A stretch of DNA of 37,916 nt, from contig NZ_LPUY01000093.1 in NCBI RefSeq assembly GCF_001518015.1, positions 1-37,916 on the forward strand. Reading direction: 5' to 3'. Origin of the DNA: Tritonibacter horizontis. Lineage in GTDB: Bacteria > Pseudomonadota > Alphaproteobacteria > Rhodobacterales > Rhodobacteraceae. Below, piece by piece: positions 1-7,754 of this stretch; position 1 is the first letter of the stretch, and every line of letters starts with the position of its first letter. The translations under genes were made by a program, and so were the position numbers. Below the pieces are notes generated by a model. The model saw only the letters and a program-made list of their open reading frames with translations, was not told the origin of the DNA and did not search any database.

Positions 1-60
1 GCGCGGCATAAACCGGAGCGCGGCATTATGGGCCTTATGCCGATGTCGGCATAAGGCCCA
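1..60. repeat. Palindromic CGGCATAA repeats, probable end of a second mobile element
   Basis: The motif CGGCATAA is at 4-11 and 47-54, a variant CGGCATTA at 21-28 and its complement TTATGCCG at 35-42. Positions 29-43 and 46-60 form a perfect 15 bp inverted repeat around a 2-base centre, and GCGCGGCAT is repeated at 1-9 and 18-26. Clustered short inverted and direct copies of one motif are typical of recombinase-binding ends of mobile elements. ArdC-type coding sequence begins right at the inner edge (about position 56), so this block seems to be foreign DNA joined to the broken ardC gene. The element itself lies outside the window, so its type cannot be stated. Confidence 0.5.
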
Positions 61-147
61 CTGGACCAAGAACAAAATCCGTCTTGACCGTGAGTTCGGG
101 CGCAAAAAATGGGGTGATGAAGGCTATGCACGCGAAGAGCTGGTCGC
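56..147 (+). pseudogene. ardC: Antirestriction protein ArdC, internal fragment (left piece)
   Basis: Reading from the GCC codon at 56 gives a 30-residue stretch beginning AHWTKNKIRLDREFG and ending WGDEGYAREELV. This is the segment of ArdC/DUF1738-type zincin proteins that directly follows the HExxH zinc site: His-Trp-Thr, then RLDR, then YAREELVAELG. The second His of the zinc motif is kept but the preceding Glu is not, because the palindromic block at 1-60 replaces the upstream part. The frame is cut at GTCGC (143-147) by the recombinase-trio element and resumes at 7769. ArdC proteins protect incoming plasmid DNA from restriction; this copy cannot be functional. Confidence 0.75.
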
Positions 148-162
148 ATTATCTTGACAGTC
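143..162. repeat. Left end of trio element: GTCGC repeat plus inverted end
   Basis: GTCGC (143-147) is repeated at 7769-7773. It is followed, after one A, by TTATCTTGACAGTC (149-162), which is the reverse complement of 7755-7768 with a single mismatch. The GTCGC copy is native ardC sequence (codons GTC GC-), so this is the host-element junction. Short imperfect direct repeats at both edges fit site-specific integration by tyrosine recombinases. Confidence 0.75.
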
Positions 163-211
163 TGCACCATCTGTTCGTTTCTGGTTTCAAGGCCAGTTGC
201 GCAACGCAGGG

Positions 212-269
212 GGTGGTCAGGCCAGACGCCGCGCTCACCACAAAGCTGGCGGTGGCTGGCCTGATCACC
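212..269. repeat. Inverted repeat in the leader of the recombinase operon
   Basis: GGTGGTCAGGCCAG (212-225) is the reverse complement, with one mismatch, of CTGGCCTGATCACC (256-269). It lies between the element end (149) and the first recombinase start codon (318), where accessory recombinase binding sites or an operator for the operon would be expected. Nothing else recognisable was seen in 163-317. Confidence 0.4.
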
Positions 270-317
270 GCCGTCGGATGAAGTGCACAGGCATGGGCTA
301 TTTGGGCGGGCAGTGGT

Positions 318-1703
318 GTGGAACGTGATATTAGGCTTCAGGAGACCCGCAACGTAGATGGTCTTGATCGGGACATTCCGACGATCCTTGCCGATGGAAC
401 AATTTATGACCCCTACCTCGACCGGTTTTTCCTGGAACTTCCGTTGAACGGCACGCGGTCCCGGCACACGCTGCGTGCCATCGGTTACGACATTGTTGTC
501 TGGCTTCGATTTCTGGAACAGGCTCGCACGACTTCCGTTTGGTCTGTGTCACATGATGACGTCGTCGCCTTTCACGGCACAAGACGACGCAGCGGTGCTT
601 CTCATCGCATTTCCGCGTCGTCCTGGAACCGTTCCGTCGCATCGCTTGACAAGCTCTATCGGTGGGGCGTGGATCGGGAGTTGATTGCTGTCAGTCCATT
701 TCGGCACCGGCAAGTCTGGAAGCGTGGTATTGCTGGTCGCCGCTCGGCCCAAACAGAACGCAACATGGCCTATGAGCCATCCGCCGCGCCGTCCCATCCT
801 CATTTTGCTTCACTGGAGACCTATCGGCTGTTCAACAGGCTCGGTCTCCGGGGCCTGACGCGAAAGGGACACGAGCGGCCCGGTGCGCGGGACCGCAATG
901 GTACGCGGAATGCGCTCTTTGCCGATCTGCTGGTTTCGACTGGGCTACGGCTCGAAGAGGCGGGATCTCTGTTGGCCTGCGAAGTCGATGCCGAGGACAT
1001 TGGCGAAGGGTCTCCGCGACAAATCAGATTCGAGTTGCCGCCACCGGTTTCCAAAGGCAATCGTGGCCGGACGATCCTGATCCCGCGCCGCGTCATCGCG
1101 CGGCTTCAGGATTACATCGAGATCGAGCGCGCCAGTGCCATCGCCAAATTCAAGGCGCGATCGGTTTGGACCAGGACCACACGGCCGATTTTTGTCGAGT
1201 GGTCCGAAGGCAATCGGACGATGCTCACGTTGCCAGACGGTTCCAGCGCCCGTATCGACCGGTTCGATCCGGAAGAACGTCAGCGGCTTGTTCTTTGCAA
1301 GGCGGGCGTGCCTTATGCGCCAGCCGCGCTGTGGCTGTCAGAGATCGGGCTGCCGGTTCGGTTCAATTCCTGGGAGGCGATATTTCTGCGCGCAAGCCGG
1401 CGCTGTAGCGGTGTGGGCCTCGATATCCGGCTGTCGCCCCATCAGCTCCGGCATACGTTCGCCGTCCATATGCTGGCCATGCTGATCGAACAACAGATCG
1501 GTCATACCGCACATGACGTCAGCGGCATGGAGGCCTACCGCCAGCTTTTGAGCGATCCGCTGCAACAGGTGCAGCGGCTGCTCGGTCATGCGAGCATCAC
1601 GACGACCTATGTCTATCTCGACCAGATTGCGGCGCAGGCGGATACGGTGGATACTGCCGTGGAAAGGCTTCTTGCGCTTGTGAGCGATGGTGACGTTCTA
1701 TGA
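318..1703 (+). CDS. Tyrosine recombinase, first of trio (GinA-like)
   Basis: Site-specific recombinase of the phage-integrase family, 461 residues, GTG start. It has an N-terminal SAM-like core-binding region (about residues 30-150) and a C-terminal catalytic domain with the complete active-site set: Arg211 in TGLR, His375 and Arg378 in PHQLRHTF, His424 in LLGHAS and the nucleophile Tyr433 in TTYVYLD. It would cut and rejoin the element ends through a 3'-phosphotyrosine link. It is the only member of the trio with all residues intact, so it is the likely strand-cleaving subunit. Its stop overlaps the next start (ATGA at 1700-1703), which indicates translational coupling. Three large recombinases of about 460, 600 and 720 residues resemble GinA, GinB and GinC of GInt islands more than Tn554 TnpABC, where the third protein is small. 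Confidence 0.9.
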   Translation: MERDIRLQETRNVDGLDRDIPTILADGTIYDPYLDRFFLELPLNGTRSRHTLRAIGYDIVVWLRFLEQARTTSVWSVSHDDVVAFHGTRRRSGASHRISASSWNRSVASLDKLYRWGVDRELIAVSPFRHRQVWKRGIAGRRSAQTERNMAYEPSAAPSHPHFASLETYRLFNRLGLRGLTRKGHERPGARDRNGTRNALFADLLVSTGLRLEEAGSLLACEVDAEDIGEGSPRQIRFELPPPVSKGNRGRTILIPRRVIARLQDYIEIERASAIAKFKARSVWTRTTRPIFVEWSEGNRTMLTLPDGSSARIDRFDPEERQRLVLCKAGVPYAPAALWLSEIGLPVRFNSWEAIFLRASRRCSGVGLDIRLSPHQLRHTFAVHMLAMLIEQQIGHTAHDVSGMEAYRQLLSDPLQQVQRLLGHASITTTYVYLDQIAAQADTVDTAVERLLALVSDGDVL

Positions 1704-3505
1704 CCGCCAGACCGCGCAAGGGCCGCGTTGCCGCCTTCTCAGCCGATGATGGCACCGTCGACGCGCATGAACCCAGTTCGGTGACTGGTCTGCGGTTCAG
1801 TATCGTGGCCCGATCAGGCGGGACCGCCCAGCTCGATTTCACCGACCTGCGGCCTCGGCCGCTGGCGATTGACGCCGCCCAGGCCATTCGTAGACTGGCC
1901 GAGGTCGGCGGTCCGCTTGGCGCGCGTTCGACTGTGATGGCCTATGCCAACACAGTACGCATTTTCTTCGCCTTTCTGGCGTCGGAAGCGCCCAACCTTA
2001 CGACGTGTCGTCAGATCGAAGCCGCGCATATCGACGGGTTCGAGGATTGGTTGGATGCCGAAGGCAAGAGCCGGGTCCATGCATTCACGATCCTGTCGAA
2101 GGCCGTTGTCGTTTTCCGCGAGATCGACGCGGACCAGCCCGACCGGGTGTCGCAAAGCCTGCGCGACCGATTGCGATATACCAGCGCACGGCCCTTCGAG
2201 CGCCCCCGATCACGTGATGCCTACAGTCCCTTTGTCGCCCGGCAATTGCGCGATGCGGCCCGTGCCGATGTCGCAATGATGATGCGGCGAATAGATGGGC
2301 ACCTGCCCGAGACGCTGATTGCGCACACCGATCCGGTCATTCGGCAGAGGGCCGTCGCCCTGCATGAAGCGGTCGCCCGACGCGGCTTTCTTCCGCGCAA
2401 TGACAAGGCGAGCTCCGCCCTCTACCGCGCGCTCTATTCACGCGGTCTGCCAACGTCATCGCTTCTCGACGGTATCTATGCCCGGTTCTATCTGACGGTT
2501 CACGACCTTCCGCCATTACTGACATTGCTCAGTCTCGATACCGGCCTTGAGATCGAATGCGTCAAGGCTCTCAAGACCAACTGCCTGAGCAATGCGTCGG
2601 CTGGCACTGTCACCCTTCGCTACACCAAACGCCGCGCCCACGGGCTTGCGCAAAAGGCGATGCGCGTGCGGGACGGTGGACCGACGACACCCGGTGGTCT
2701 GATCCGCGCCATCGTGAAGATGACCCAAACTGCGCGACAGTTCGAGTCGTCCGATGCGCTCTTTGTGTTTTACCATGCCTGCGGTTTCCGTTCGGTCGTT
2801 CGGCACCCCAAATTGACGCTGAGCCACTGGATAGCGCGCCACGGCATCGTCGATGACGACGGGCACCCCCTCACACTGCTGCTCTCGCGGCTACGTAAGA
2901 CGCACAAGGCGCTCTGGTATCTCAAGACCAGCGGCCACATGGCGCGCTTCGCGGTCGGACATTCGGTCGATATCGCCGCCCGACACTATGCCGATATTCC
3001 GTCTTTGCGTCCGCTTCACGAGGCGACCGTCGTCGATGCTTTGGAGGACGCGATACGACCGGGTGCGGCGGTGACGACCGACCCGGTTCCAGCGGTTGAT
3101 GACTCTCACACGGACACACGGCATTGCATCCCGCCGCAAGGGGATGGTCACGTCGCGTCGGCAGACATTCAGGATGTCTGGCTTGCGAGTTGTTCGGGTT
3201 TCTATGACAGCCCGTTCTCTAGTCCCGGCGCGCCATGCAGCCATCCTTTCTGGGGCTGTCTCGATTGTCGCAACGCGGTCATCTCGGAACGCAAGCTGCC
3301 CGCCATCCTGGGGTTTCTGGATTTCATCGTTGCCCAAAGGGCTGCGCTTGGCGCGGAGGAGTGGGCCGCCAAGTTCGGGCATGTCCACGCGCGGATCACG
3401 CAGCAGGTGCTGCCGTCGTTCCCGGAGGAGGTGATCGCGACGGCACGGGCCTCACTCGCAGTCGATCCGCCGCCGACATATCTGCCGCCTGAGGCTACAC
3501 AATGA
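1700..3505 (+). CDS. Tyrosine recombinase, second of trio (GinB-like)
   Basis: 601-residue phage-integrase-fold protein translated from an ATGA overlap with the first recombinase and overlapping the third in the same way. The catalytic domain spans about residues 265-435. His421 in VGHSVD and the Tyr430 candidate in ARHYAD are present and Arg399 of box II is kept. Box I reads TGLE, with Glu284 where Arg is expected, and box II has Ser396 instead of His. It therefore probably acts as an architectural or regulatory partner rather than as an independent cleaving enzyme. A C-terminal extension carries Cys498, Cys513 and a CxxC pair (520, 523) next to PFWGCLDC, probably a zinc site, followed by a helical tail. 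The residue changes are read directly; the functional reading is inference. Confidence 0.85.
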   Translation: MTARPRKGRVAAFSADDGTVDAHEPSSVTGLRFSIVARSGGTAQLDFTDLRPRPLAIDAAQAIRRLAEVGGPLGARSTVMAYANTVRIFFAFLASEAPNLTTCRQIEAAHIDGFEDWLDAEGKSRVHAFTILSKAVVVFREIDADQPDRVSQSLRDRLRYTSARPFERPRSRDAYSPFVARQLRDAARADVAMMMRRIDGHLPETLIAHTDPVIRQRAVALHEAVARRGFLPRNDKASSALYRALYSRGLPTSSLLDGIYARFYLTVHDLPPLLTLLSLDTGLEIECVKALKTNCLSNASAGTVTLRYTKRRAHGLAQKAMRVRDGGPTTPGGLIRAIVKMTQTARQFESSDALFVFYHACGFRSVVRHPKLTLSHWIARHGIVDDDGHPLTLLLSRLRKTHKALWYLKTSGHMARFAVGHSVDIAARHYADIPSLRPLHEATVVDALEDAIRPGAAVTTDPVPAVDDSHTDTRHCIPPQGDGHVASADIQDVWLASCSGFYDSPFSSPGAPCSHPFWGCLDCRNAVISERKLPAILGFLDFIVAQRAALGAEEWAAKFGHVHARITQQVLPSFPEEVIATARASLAVDPPPTYLPPEATQ

Positions 3506-5658
3506 TCGAAGTGCAAACATCATATCCTGAGCCCGATTTCGAGAATCGATCCTACTGGCCGGTCCTGACGCATGCGCCGCTCCGTGCCGGATATGACCGG
3601 CGGGCGCTCTCGCGATACGATGACGAGCACTGGGATCTGAGCCCGGCGGTGTTCCGGGAGAATGCGCGGCGATGCCATTGCACCGTCAGGTTCGACACGC
3701 TGCCAGACCCGGCGATGGCTGCAGCTATGCGGGCATATCTCCATGCACGGCTCAACATCCGCATTCCAGGCTGGGCACCTCCCCTGCCACCCGCGAGTAT
3801 CCGGCAGGCTTTCAATCACTTACGGCCATTCTTCGAGTTTGTTCATGATGAAGTGGGCGCGGTCGATCTTGCCGGAGTCGATCAGGCGCTGCTGGATCGA
3901 TACGCAAAATCCGTCATGACCTCGAAGGCACGGCAGCCGGCGGTTAACGCCCTGCTGCTCAAGCCGATCTGGCATCTGCATCATTATCGCATGCACCTTC
4001 CCGGCGGCGGTCTGCAATTCGAGCCCTGGCCAGGGCAGAGTTCTGCGTCCGTCGTGGGGTATTCTTCGAAATCGCAGGAGAACCGGACGGCCCGCATTCC
4101 AGAGCCGATCCTGATGCCTCTATTGAACTGGGCGTTCAAATACGTGCAGGTATTCGCGGGCGACATCTTCGCTGCGCGTGCCGAGTTGTCTGCAATAGCA
4201 GACCGTGCCGAGCGTCTTGTAAAGACGGATCGGGATCGCCCCCGGAAAGATGCACTTGCTTTGCGCTACGCCCGGATTGAGCGCTGGCTCGCAGCAAGAG
4301 CGCGGGAAGGCCGCGGGGTGCCGATCTGGGCGCAGCCGACGAACGGAGCGACGCGCGACAGTGCGGACAGCCCACCGATTAACTGGCATCTGCTGAATCT
4401 TGTTGCGGGTGTTGATGTGCGGATGAGCCCCGGAAGCCATCTCAGGATGCGGAAATCTGCGAGGCAGATGGTCGAACGCCACATGGCTGAACACGGGGTC
4501 GAACGGGGCGGCTTCGACACGCCCGTCTCTTGCGACCCGGATACCGAACGGCCGTGGCGTTCGGGCTTCGATCATCTGGCGGTGAAGCGCGAAGAGCGTA
4601 TGTTGCAGGCAGCGGGATACATCCTCTGCGCCTATCTGACCGGCATGCGCGATTGCGAAGTCCAGGCGATGCGCCCCGGCTGTCTGGACATCAAGCGCAG
4701 CGAGGACGGGCTAATCGAGCGATACCGGGTGCGCTCGACGGCGTACAAATGGAAGCGCGCGGCGGGGGTTCCGGCAGATTGGATCACGATAGAGCCAGTC
4801 GCCGAGGTGATCGGTGTCCTCGAACGGCTCTCGAAGGACGCCTGCGTCGCGCACGGCATCGACACGCTCTGGCCCGTTCTCGACGTGAAGGCTGCGGGCA
4901 AGACCCATCTGTCGACGGAGATCGTGCGCTCCCTCAACGCTTTCCGAGACCATATCAATGCCGAATTGGCGAGTAACGATCCGGTCGAGTCGATCCCGAC
5001 GACGCACATGGACAAGGCGTTCAAGATCACCACCCGCCAGTTTCGCCGCACTCTCGCGTGGCACATCGCCAACCGGCCCTTTGGCACGATCGCTGGCATG
5101 ATCCAGTACAAGCACGCCTCGGTCGCCGCCTTCGAAGGATATGCGGGATCGAGCCCGTCCGGATTTATGCGACAGGTCGATCAAGAGCATCGGTACGGCC
5201 AACTGGATGACATCCTGGAATATTTCGACGCACACCGGGTCGGTGACACGTTCGGTGGCCCGGCGGCGGCCCGTCTGACGGTCTCGTTCGAGGAAACAGT
5301 CAACGAACTTGACTCGCTTCCCGCGCGTATCGCCGATCGGGGACGGCTGCGGACGATGCTGGGCGATCTTGCCCGCACGTTTCACATTGGCGTTTTGGCA
5401 GATTGTTTCTTCGATCCCACGATGGCCCTTTGTCTCAAGGCGGCCACCGACCAGAGCAAGCCGCAAACTGCGCTCTGCCAGCCGACAAAGTGTCCCAACG
5501 CCTGTATCCGGGCCCGGCATCTTCCGGCTTGGAAGAGGGCGGAGGCTGACGCCAAACTACTTCTGAAAGAGAAGCGATTATCGGGCGCACAGCGATCCGC
5601 GTTAAAGGCAGAGCGGGAGCGTATTCGCGATGTGATCAGGGAGTTTTCGGAGCAATGA
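3502..5658 (+). CDS. Tyrosine recombinase, third of trio (GinC-like)
   Basis: 718-residue recombinase, coupled to the previous gene by ATGA at 3502-3505. It has a long N-terminal region (about 1-360) and a catalytic domain with Arg383 in TGMRD, Arg515 in RQFRRT, His538 in YKHASV and the candidate nucleophile Tyr547 in EGYAG. Box II has Arg512 where His is usual. The C-terminus has a Cys cluster (659, 664, 668: CQPTKCPNAC) and a charged coiled-coil-like tail rich in Lys, Arg and Glu. With the two preceding genes it forms the recombination module of the element. The stop is again within an ATGA motif (5655-5658), as if another coupled gene once followed. Confidence 0.87.
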   Translation: MIEVQTSYPEPDFENRSYWPVLTHAPLRAGYDRRALSRYDDEHWDLSPAVFRENARRCHCTVRFDTLPDPAMAAAMRAYLHARLNIRIPGWAPPLPPASIRQAFNHLRPFFEFVHDEVGAVDLAGVDQALLDRYAKSVMTSKARQPAVNALLLKPIWHLHHYRMHLPGGGLQFEPWPGQSSASVVGYSSKSQENRTARIPEPILMPLLNWAFKYVQVFAGDIFAARAELSAIADRAERLVKTDRDRPRKDALALRYARIERWLAARAREGRGVPIWAQPTNGATRDSADSPPINWHLLNLVAGVDVRMSPGSHLRMRKSARQMVERHMAEHGVERGGFDTPVSCDPDTERPWRSGFDHLAVKREERMLQAAGYILCAYLTGMRDCEVQAMRPGCLDIKRSEDGLIERYRVRSTAYKWKRAAGVPADWITIEPVAEVIGVLERLSKDACVAHGIDTLWPVLDVKAAGKTHLSTEIVRSLNAFRDHINAELASNDPVESIPTTHMDKAFKITTRQFRRTLAWHIANRPFGTIAGMIQYKHASVAAFEGYAGSSPSGFMRQVDQEHRYGQLDDILEYFDAHRVGDTFGGPAAARLTVSFEETVNELDSLPARIADRGRLRTMLGDLARTFHIGVLADCFFDPTMALCLKAATDQSKPQTALCQPTKCPNACIRARHLPAWKRAEADAKLLLKEKRLSGAQRSALKAERERIRDVIREFSEQ

Positions 5659-5681
5659 GAGTTTTCATGTACGTTGGCTAA
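5655..5681 (+). other. Eight-codon stub at the expected ginD position
   Basis: The last recombinase ends in ATGA just like the two upstream junctions, but the frame opened by this ATG encodes only MRVFMYVG before TAA (5679-5681). In GInt islands a small fourth gene (ginD) follows ginC and is reported as essential. The stub suggests that gene was lost or cut off when the cargo was acquired. It could also be a chance ATG. Downstream (5682-5763) no gene was recognised. Confidence 0.4.
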
Positions 5682-5763
5682 CCGGCCGTTCGCCAGGGCG
5701 GTCACGAACTCCCGCACTGCGGGACGAAACGGACTTTCCCAAACGGTTTTCCAATGGCTGCAT

Positions 5764-6681
5764 TCAGAAATCACGACCTCTGTGAAATCTACTAACGATG
5801 TACCGAGAAACCGCTAACACTTCTGGCCTGCGCAGCTTGGAAACTGGCACAACCAGTGAAACCGGAATTGGATCGATCTTCCAACTGGGCAGTAGTTCAA
5901 CGACGCTTCCATCATCCATATCTTTCTGTACAATAGCCTTGGCCAGCACTGCGGCCCCCAAACCAGAGCGAACAGCGGAAACGCACAATTCATAACTGTT
6001 CACCCGCAATACAGGGTTGGTGACACTCTGCTTTGTTGACTTGCCATTGTTTCGGAGCACCCATTCAGGGTTTTCTTGTGAGCGCAGAATAAGTGGGACA
6101 CCAGATAAGCCGCTCGGGTCGGTGGGTACTTTTGCATCACGCAGAAAGTCTCTGTGCAAACATAACACGCGTTCCAATGGTGCAAGCGGGTAAACTTTTA
6201 CACCATCGGTATCCACGGTTCCCACCCTGATACGAAGGTCGACCGCTTCGGCGCGCTGATCTACAATGTGATCACCTCCAACCAGATCGATACGAACCAA
6301 TGGAAGGTTTTCACGCAAGCTTGGAAGCAACGGCATGATGAATTCAGACAGGTAAAGGTTAGAACCAGAAAGACACACCACTCCCTGAGGGACTGCACTT
6401 TGAAGTTCGTGTTCCACTTCTCCCCTAGCGAGTTGTAGTGCATCCACGGCCTTCACGCAGAGATCGAATACTCTTTTACCCGCGGGCGTCAGCTCAATCG
6501 CACGCGTATTGCGCTTCAAGAGCACAGCGTCGAGATCATTCTCAATTTCTGCAATTTTTTGACTGACATTTGACTTGGAAAGCCGAAGCGCCGCCGCCGC
6601 CGCTGTCATCGAGCCTTGCCGGACGACCTCAACGAGAACTTCAGCTTGAGCGTAGAATCTACTGTTCATGTTTCGCGACAA
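5764..6681 (-). CDS. LysR-family transcriptional regulator
   Basis: Full-length LysR regulator of 305 residues. The N-terminal winged helix-turn-helix (about residues 10-70) contains the signature GSMTAAAAALRLSKSNVSQ. The C-terminal periplasmic-binding-like effector domain (about 95-295) has the usual DLRIRVGTVD and PLILRS segments. It is divergent from the ABM-fold/tag pair with 88 bases between start codons (6682-6769). LysR regulators commonly control the divergent neighbour from such a shared promoter, so it probably responds to an unknown small molecule to switch on the 6770-7638 unit. It is cargo of the trio element. The start may be Met1 (6681) or Met5 (6669); neither has a strong ribosome-binding site. 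Confidence 0.9.
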   Translation of the reverse strand: MSRNMNSRFYAQAEVLVEVVRQGSMTAAAAALRLSKSNVSQKIAEIENDLDAVLLKRNTRAIELTPAGKRVFDLCVKAVDALQLARGEVEHELQSAVPQGVVCLSGSNLYLSEFIMPLLPSLRENLPLVRIDLVGGDHIVDQRAEAVDLRIRVGTVDTDGVKVYPLAPLERVLCLHRDFLRDAKVPTDPSGLSGVPLILRSQENPEWVLRNNGKSTKQSVTNPVLRVNSYELCVSAVRSGLGAAVLAKAIVQKDMDDGSVVELLPSWKIDPIPVSLVVPVSKLRRPEVLAVSRYIVSRFHRGRDF

Positions 6682-6769
6682 TGGTTCAGAAATTATCTCT
6701 AATCAAGAACATCTAGAAAAGCTAAGAAGCGGTGACCTTGGGCAAACAAACATATGAAGGGACGCGATA

Positions 6770-7075
6770 ATGGAGAGCAAACACGTTGTCGAAGTTGTAA
6801 AATGGAAGGCAAAGCCAACAGTTTCAAATGATGAAATGGTCTCTGCCGTAAACGGCATTTTGTCCGACCTTGAAACACTCCCCGGCTTCATCAGCCAGAC
6901 ATTGTACATTGATGATGAGGGGTATTGGGTTGACCTCTATCACTGGGAGACACACGAACAGGGTGTTGCATCCAATGATCTGATGGCCGCGCGCCCGTCC
7001 TTTCTGGCCCTGACGGAACTGATCGATCCCACCAGCGTTTCCATCGAGTTCCTTTCCCTGCCAGAGAGTGCATAA
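6770..7075 (+). CDS. Small ABM-like (dimeric alpha/beta-barrel) protein
   Basis: 101-residue protein without signal peptide or membrane segment. The pattern of a beta strand (HVVEVVKWKA), a helix (NDEMVSAVNGILSDL), a LPGFISQTLYID strand and a WVDLYHWET strand is that of small antibiotic-biosynthesis-monooxygenase / dimeric ferredoxin-like barrel proteins. The LPGF..Q.L and W.D...W motifs are frequent there. Members range from cofactor-free oxygenases to proteins of unknown function, so no reaction can be assigned. It shares one base with the tag gene that follows (TAATG at 7073-7077), so the two are co-translated and probably under the divergent LysR. A link to DNA alkylation stress is inferred only from this context. 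Confidence 0.7.
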   Translation: MESKHVVEVVKWKAKPTVSNDEMVSAVNGILSDLETLPGFISQTLYIDDEGYWVDLYHWETHEQGVASNDLMAARPSFLALTELIDPTSVSIEFLSLPESA

Positions 7076-7638
7076 TGGCAGAGGATACAAAAAACACTAT
7101 CGTGCGATGCGATTGGGTCAGCACTGAACAGATTGAGGTTGATTATCACGATACTGAGTGGGGCGTACCTGTCAGAGACAGCCGCGCCCTGTGGGAAATG
7201 CTCGTTCTTGAAGGATTTCAGGCGGGTCTTAGTTGGATTACGATTCTGAAGAAGCGTGAGAATTTTCGAGAGGCGTTTTGCCAATTTGATCCAGAGGTCA
7301 TTGCGTCGTGGGGAGACGTTGAAATTGAACGCCTGCTGACAAACGATGGGATAGTGAGACACCGTGGGAAAATTGCCGCCACGATAGGCAATGCCCGCGC
7401 CTACCTTCAGATCGAAGATTTTTCCCAATGGTGCTGGAATTATGTAGAGGGAGAACCCTTGATCAGTTCCTGGGACCGAACCCAGGACATACCGACATCA
7501 ACGCCTCTCTCTACACGCATTTCCAAAGACCTGAAAACCAAAGGCTTCCGGTTTTGCGGGCCAACCATTGTCTATGCTTGGATGCAGGCAGTCGGCATCG
7601 TGAATGACCATCTGAATACATGTGACCTTCGAGATTGA
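7075..7638 (+). CDS. tag: DNA-3-methyladenine glycosylase I
   Basis: Removes 3-methyladenine from alkylated DNA, the first step of base-excision repair, in the cytoplasm. The 187-residue protein has the typical Tag length and landmarks: the structural zinc ligands Cys12, His25, His179 and Cys183 (VRCDW, YHDTEWG, NDHLNTC), and the helix-hairpin-helix-type fold with catalytic Glu46 in VLEGFQAGLSW. FRFCGPTIVYAWMQAVGIVNDH (interrupted here by no gaps) is the family's C-terminal zinc and base-recognition region, at about residues 160-180. It is translated together with the ABM-like gene through a TAATG overlap. As cargo of a mobile element it is probably an extra copy beside a chromosomal tag, possibly protecting against an alkylating natural product. 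Confidence 0.93.
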   Translation: MAEDTKNTIVRCDWVSTEQIEVDYHDTEWGVPVRDSRALWEMLVLEGFQAGLSWITILKKRENFREAFCQFDPEVIASWGDVEIERLLTNDGIVRHRGKIAATIGNARAYLQIEDFSQWCWNYVEGEPLISSWDRTQDIPTSTPLSTRISKDLKTKGFRFCGPTIVYAWMQAVGIVNDHLNTCDLRD

Positions 7639-7754
7639 GCGCGTGAAGCCGACTTCCATGTAAACCGCAGCATTTGGAACTTTGGGCTCTTTCCGGGCAT
7701 TAGCCGCAGCTCGCACGAATGTCTGCGGTCACTGACAAGGCATATTTCGAGCTT
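7639..7754. other. Gene-free right end of the trio element
   Basis: No frame with coding character was found between the tag stop and the right inverted end. The stretch contains CCGCAGCATTTGG and GGGCTCTTTCCGGGCA followed by CGAATGTCTGCGG, which resembles decayed small repeats found in roseobacter intergenic DNA; this resemblance is from memory and untested. In GInts a short gene-free 3' end is normal. Confidence 0.35.

Noticed and set aside
84-281. 65-residue plus-strand frame at the left edge
   Set aside because: It crosses the ardC fragment, the GTCGC junction and the inverted end in a frame different from ardC, and has no recognisable motif.
4711-5520. 269-residue minus-strand frame inside the third recombinase
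   Set aside because: Antisense shadow of a gene with clear recombinase motifs.
318-5658. Tn554 TnpABC as identity of the recombinase trio
   Set aside because: In Tn554 the third protein is small (about 125 residues) and not a recombinase; here it is 718 residues with recombinase motifs.
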